Position numbers and translations under genes: made by a program. A DNA stretch of 15,370 nt from an uncultured Bacteroidales bacterium (lineage in GTDB: Bacteria > Bacteroidota > Bacteroidia > Bacteroidales > UBA932): the NCBI GenBank assembly GCA_945912085.1, contig CAMEBJ010000008.1, positions 1-15,370 of the forward strand, written 5' to 3'. Shown here in pieces: positions 13,691-15,370 of this stretch. Within the stretch, counting starts at the first letter, position 1. Each line of letters begins with the position of its first letter. Under the pieces are notes generated by a model, which worked only from the letters and a program-made list of their open reading frames with translations, was not told where the DNA came from and ran no database searches.

Positions 13691-15370
13691 TTATTTGCTC
13701 TTTGCAGCTTTCTTCTTAAGTATTGCGTTGGTTACATCGTACATAATCGGGGTTCCGATGAAGATGGAAGCGTAAGTTCCGATTACGATACCAAGGATGA
13801 GAGCCACTGCAAGACCCCTGATTACCTCACCTCCGAAGATTGCGATTGCAAGCATAACCACGAGGGTGGTTACAGAGGTGTTCAATGTACGTGAGAGGGT
13901 GCTGTTGAGAGCCGCATTGATGTTGGTTTTGAGTTCTGCTTTCGGATGCAGACCCCTGTATTCACGGATACGGTCGAAAATCACCACGTTGTCGTTGATT
14001 GCGTAACCGATGATTGTCAGGATGGCCGCGATGAAGGTCTGGTCCACGTCGAGGGTGAACGGAAGTATTCCTGAGAAGAATGAGAAGAATCCGATCACGA
14101 TGATTGCTGTGTGTGCAAGTGAAGTCACACCGCCAAGTCCCCAGGTCCAGTTCTTGAACCTTACGGCAATGTAGGCGAAGATGACAATCAGGGCGATGAA
14201 CACGGCAATGATTGCATCCCTCTTTATGTCGTTTGCAATTGTAGGGCCGACCTTGTCGGAACTGATGATTCCGTTAGGGTTGTCGAGGGTAGAACGGAAC
14301 TGGTCAATTGAGATGTCCTCCACGAAGAATGCCTTGAGGGCATTGTAGAGAACTTCTTCAACCTCTGCGTCAACGTCTGTTGACTCCTCGTTCACCTTGT
14401 AGGTGGTTGTAATCTTCATTTGGCTGTCGCCACCGAACTGCTTCACCTCAGTTGCAGTGTTCTCAACGTTGTTCTGTGCTGCTGCTGCATCGAAAGCGGT
14501 TGTGACTGCGCTCCTGATTTCCTCTGCCTGAACATTCTGGTCGAATCTCACGACGAAAGTACGTCCTCCGGTAAAGTCAACACCATAGGTGAAGCCTTTG
14601 AATGAGATTGACAGGATGGAAGCAATGATGAGGGCACCTGAAATGATGTAGGTGATTTTCCTCTTGCCCAGGAAGTCAACCTTGGTGTTCTGCAGGAAGT
14701 TCCTCGTAAACCTGTTGTCGAAGGTGATGTTCCTGCCTTTGGCAACACGGTCGTCGAAGATGATTCTTGTGATGAAGATTGATGTCAGCACTGAAGTGAT
14801 GATACCGATGATCAGGGTCGTTGCGAATCCCTGTACAGGACCTGAACCGAAGATGAACAGAACGACACCTGTGAGGGCTGTGGTAATCTGACCGTCGATG
14901 ATTGCTGAATATGCATTGGCATATCCGTCAGTGATGGCTTTGCTCAGACCCTTGCCGGCACGGAGTTCCTCCTTGATTCTTTCGTAGATGATCACATTCG
15001 CATCCACTGCCATACCGAGTGTAAGGACGAGACCTGCGATACCCGGAAGGGTGAGGACTGCTCCGAATGAAACGAGGGTTCCGAACAGGAAGAGCACGTT
15101 GCAGAGGAGAGCCACGTCGGCGATGAGACCGGCACCCTTGTAGAAGAATACCATATAGACGAGGACGAGGATGAATGCGATGATGAACGAAATCATACCC
15201 GCCTGGATGGACTTGGCACCGAGTGAAGGACCTACAACCTGCTCCTGGATGATCTTGGCAGGTGCAGGAAGCTTACCGGACTTGAGCACGTTGGTAAGGT
15301 CGGTTGCCTCCTCCACTGTGAAGTTTCCTGAAATCTGTGAGCTTCCGCCGGTAATCTCGCCGTTGACGGT
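13691..15370 (-). CDS. secDF: SecDF protein translocase subunit (5' end outside window)
   Basis: Fused SecD-SecF membrane protein that helps the Sec machinery pull proteins across the inner membrane using proton flow. The frame is open to the window edge, so the C-terminal 559 residues are present. The visible SecD part has SSQISGNFTVEEATDLTNVL, then the membrane block with MAVDANVIIYERIKEELR (in-window residues about 120-137). The SecF part begins near residue 230, with KGFTYGVDFTGGRTF, RFKNWTWGLGG, INDNVVIFDRIREYRG and SRTLNTSVTTL. Roughly twelve membrane segments are visible in two groups of six. The fusion is standard in Bacteroidota. The missing N-terminal part would be the first SecD helix and much of the periplasmic domain. 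The stop is followed by a strong terminator. Confidence 0.96.
   Translation of the reverse strand, partial: TVNGEITGGSSQISGNFTVEEATDLTNVLKSGKLPAPAKIIQEQVVGPSLGAKSIQAGMISFIIAFILVLVYMVFFYKGAGLIADVALLCNVLFLFGTLVSFGAVLTLPGIAGLVLTLGMAVDANVIIYERIKEELRAGKGLSKAITDGYANAYSAIIDGQITTALTGVVLFIFGSGPVQGFATTLIIGIITSVLTSIFITRIIFDDRVAKGRNITFDNRFTRNFLQNTKVDFLGKRKITYIISGALIIASILSISFKGFTYGVDFTGGRTFVVRFDQNVQAEEIRSAVTTAFDAAAAQNNVENTATEVKQFGGDSQMKITTTYKVNEESTDVDAEVEEVLYNALKAFFVEDISIDQFRSTLDNPNGIISSDKVGPTIANDIKRDAIIAVFIALIVIFAYIAVRFKNWTWGLGGVTSLAHTAIIVIGFFSFFSGILPFTLDVDQTFIAAILTIIGYAINDNVVIFDRIREYRGLHPKAELKTNINAALNSTLSRTLNTSVTTLVVMLAIAIFGGEVIRGLAVALILGIVIGTYASIFIGTPIMYDVTNAILKKKAAKSK

Overview
The window reads as chromosomal DNA of a Bacteroidales bacterium. 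Family or genus cannot be fixed from the sequence alone. The pointers are: several promoters of the Bacteroidota type (TTTG / 19-21 nt / TAnnTTTG), near absence of Shine-Dalgarno sites, a fused SecDF, a MetK of about 437 residues, a NigD-like lipoprotein, and an ECF sigma gene followed by a protein with an inner-membrane helix and an outer-membrane barrel. Base composition is moderate and even across the genes, with no sign of a large transferred island. No tRNA, rRNA, transposase, phage gene or CRISPR array was seen.

Layout. (1) 1-4118, housekeeping: the 3' part of a U32 peptidase-family (RlhA-like) gene on +; metK on -, whose stop overlaps the U32 stop; and pgk on +, divergent from metK and closed by a strong terminator at 4199-4227. 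(2) 4228-4521, a gene-poor stretch between pgk and dnaE. It holds an inverted fragment of dnaE and two tandem hairpins with a compensatory base change. (3) 4522-8574, dnaE (replicative DNA polymerase III alpha) and rubredoxin on -. The rubredoxin terminator and the dnaE promoter are packed back to back. (4) 8737-9350, an intergenic region with a consensus promoter and a strong terminator about 90 nt apart (candidate small RNA), two inverted-repeat elements, and three tandem copies of a 68-bp repeat. The last copy supplies the end of the next gene. (5) 9330-10835, a TM1586-type nitroreductase on - and a DUF2461 protein on +, sharing a short divergent promoter region. (6) 10899-13516 on -, a three-gene operon: NigD-like lipoprotein, ECF sigma factor, and an anti-sigma protein with inner-membrane helix, acidic linker and outer-membrane beta-barrel. 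(7) 13691-15370 on -, the 3' part of secDF with its terminator.

The clearest coordinated system is the operon in (6). A sigma factor is encoded just before a protein able in principle to cross both membranes, which resembles the Das/Dma sigma/dual-membrane anti-sigma pairs reported in Bacteroides thetaiotaomicron. The least explained parts are the candidate small RNA at about 8773-8859, the 68-bp repeat array, and the hairpin/dnaE-fragment region between pgk and dnaE.
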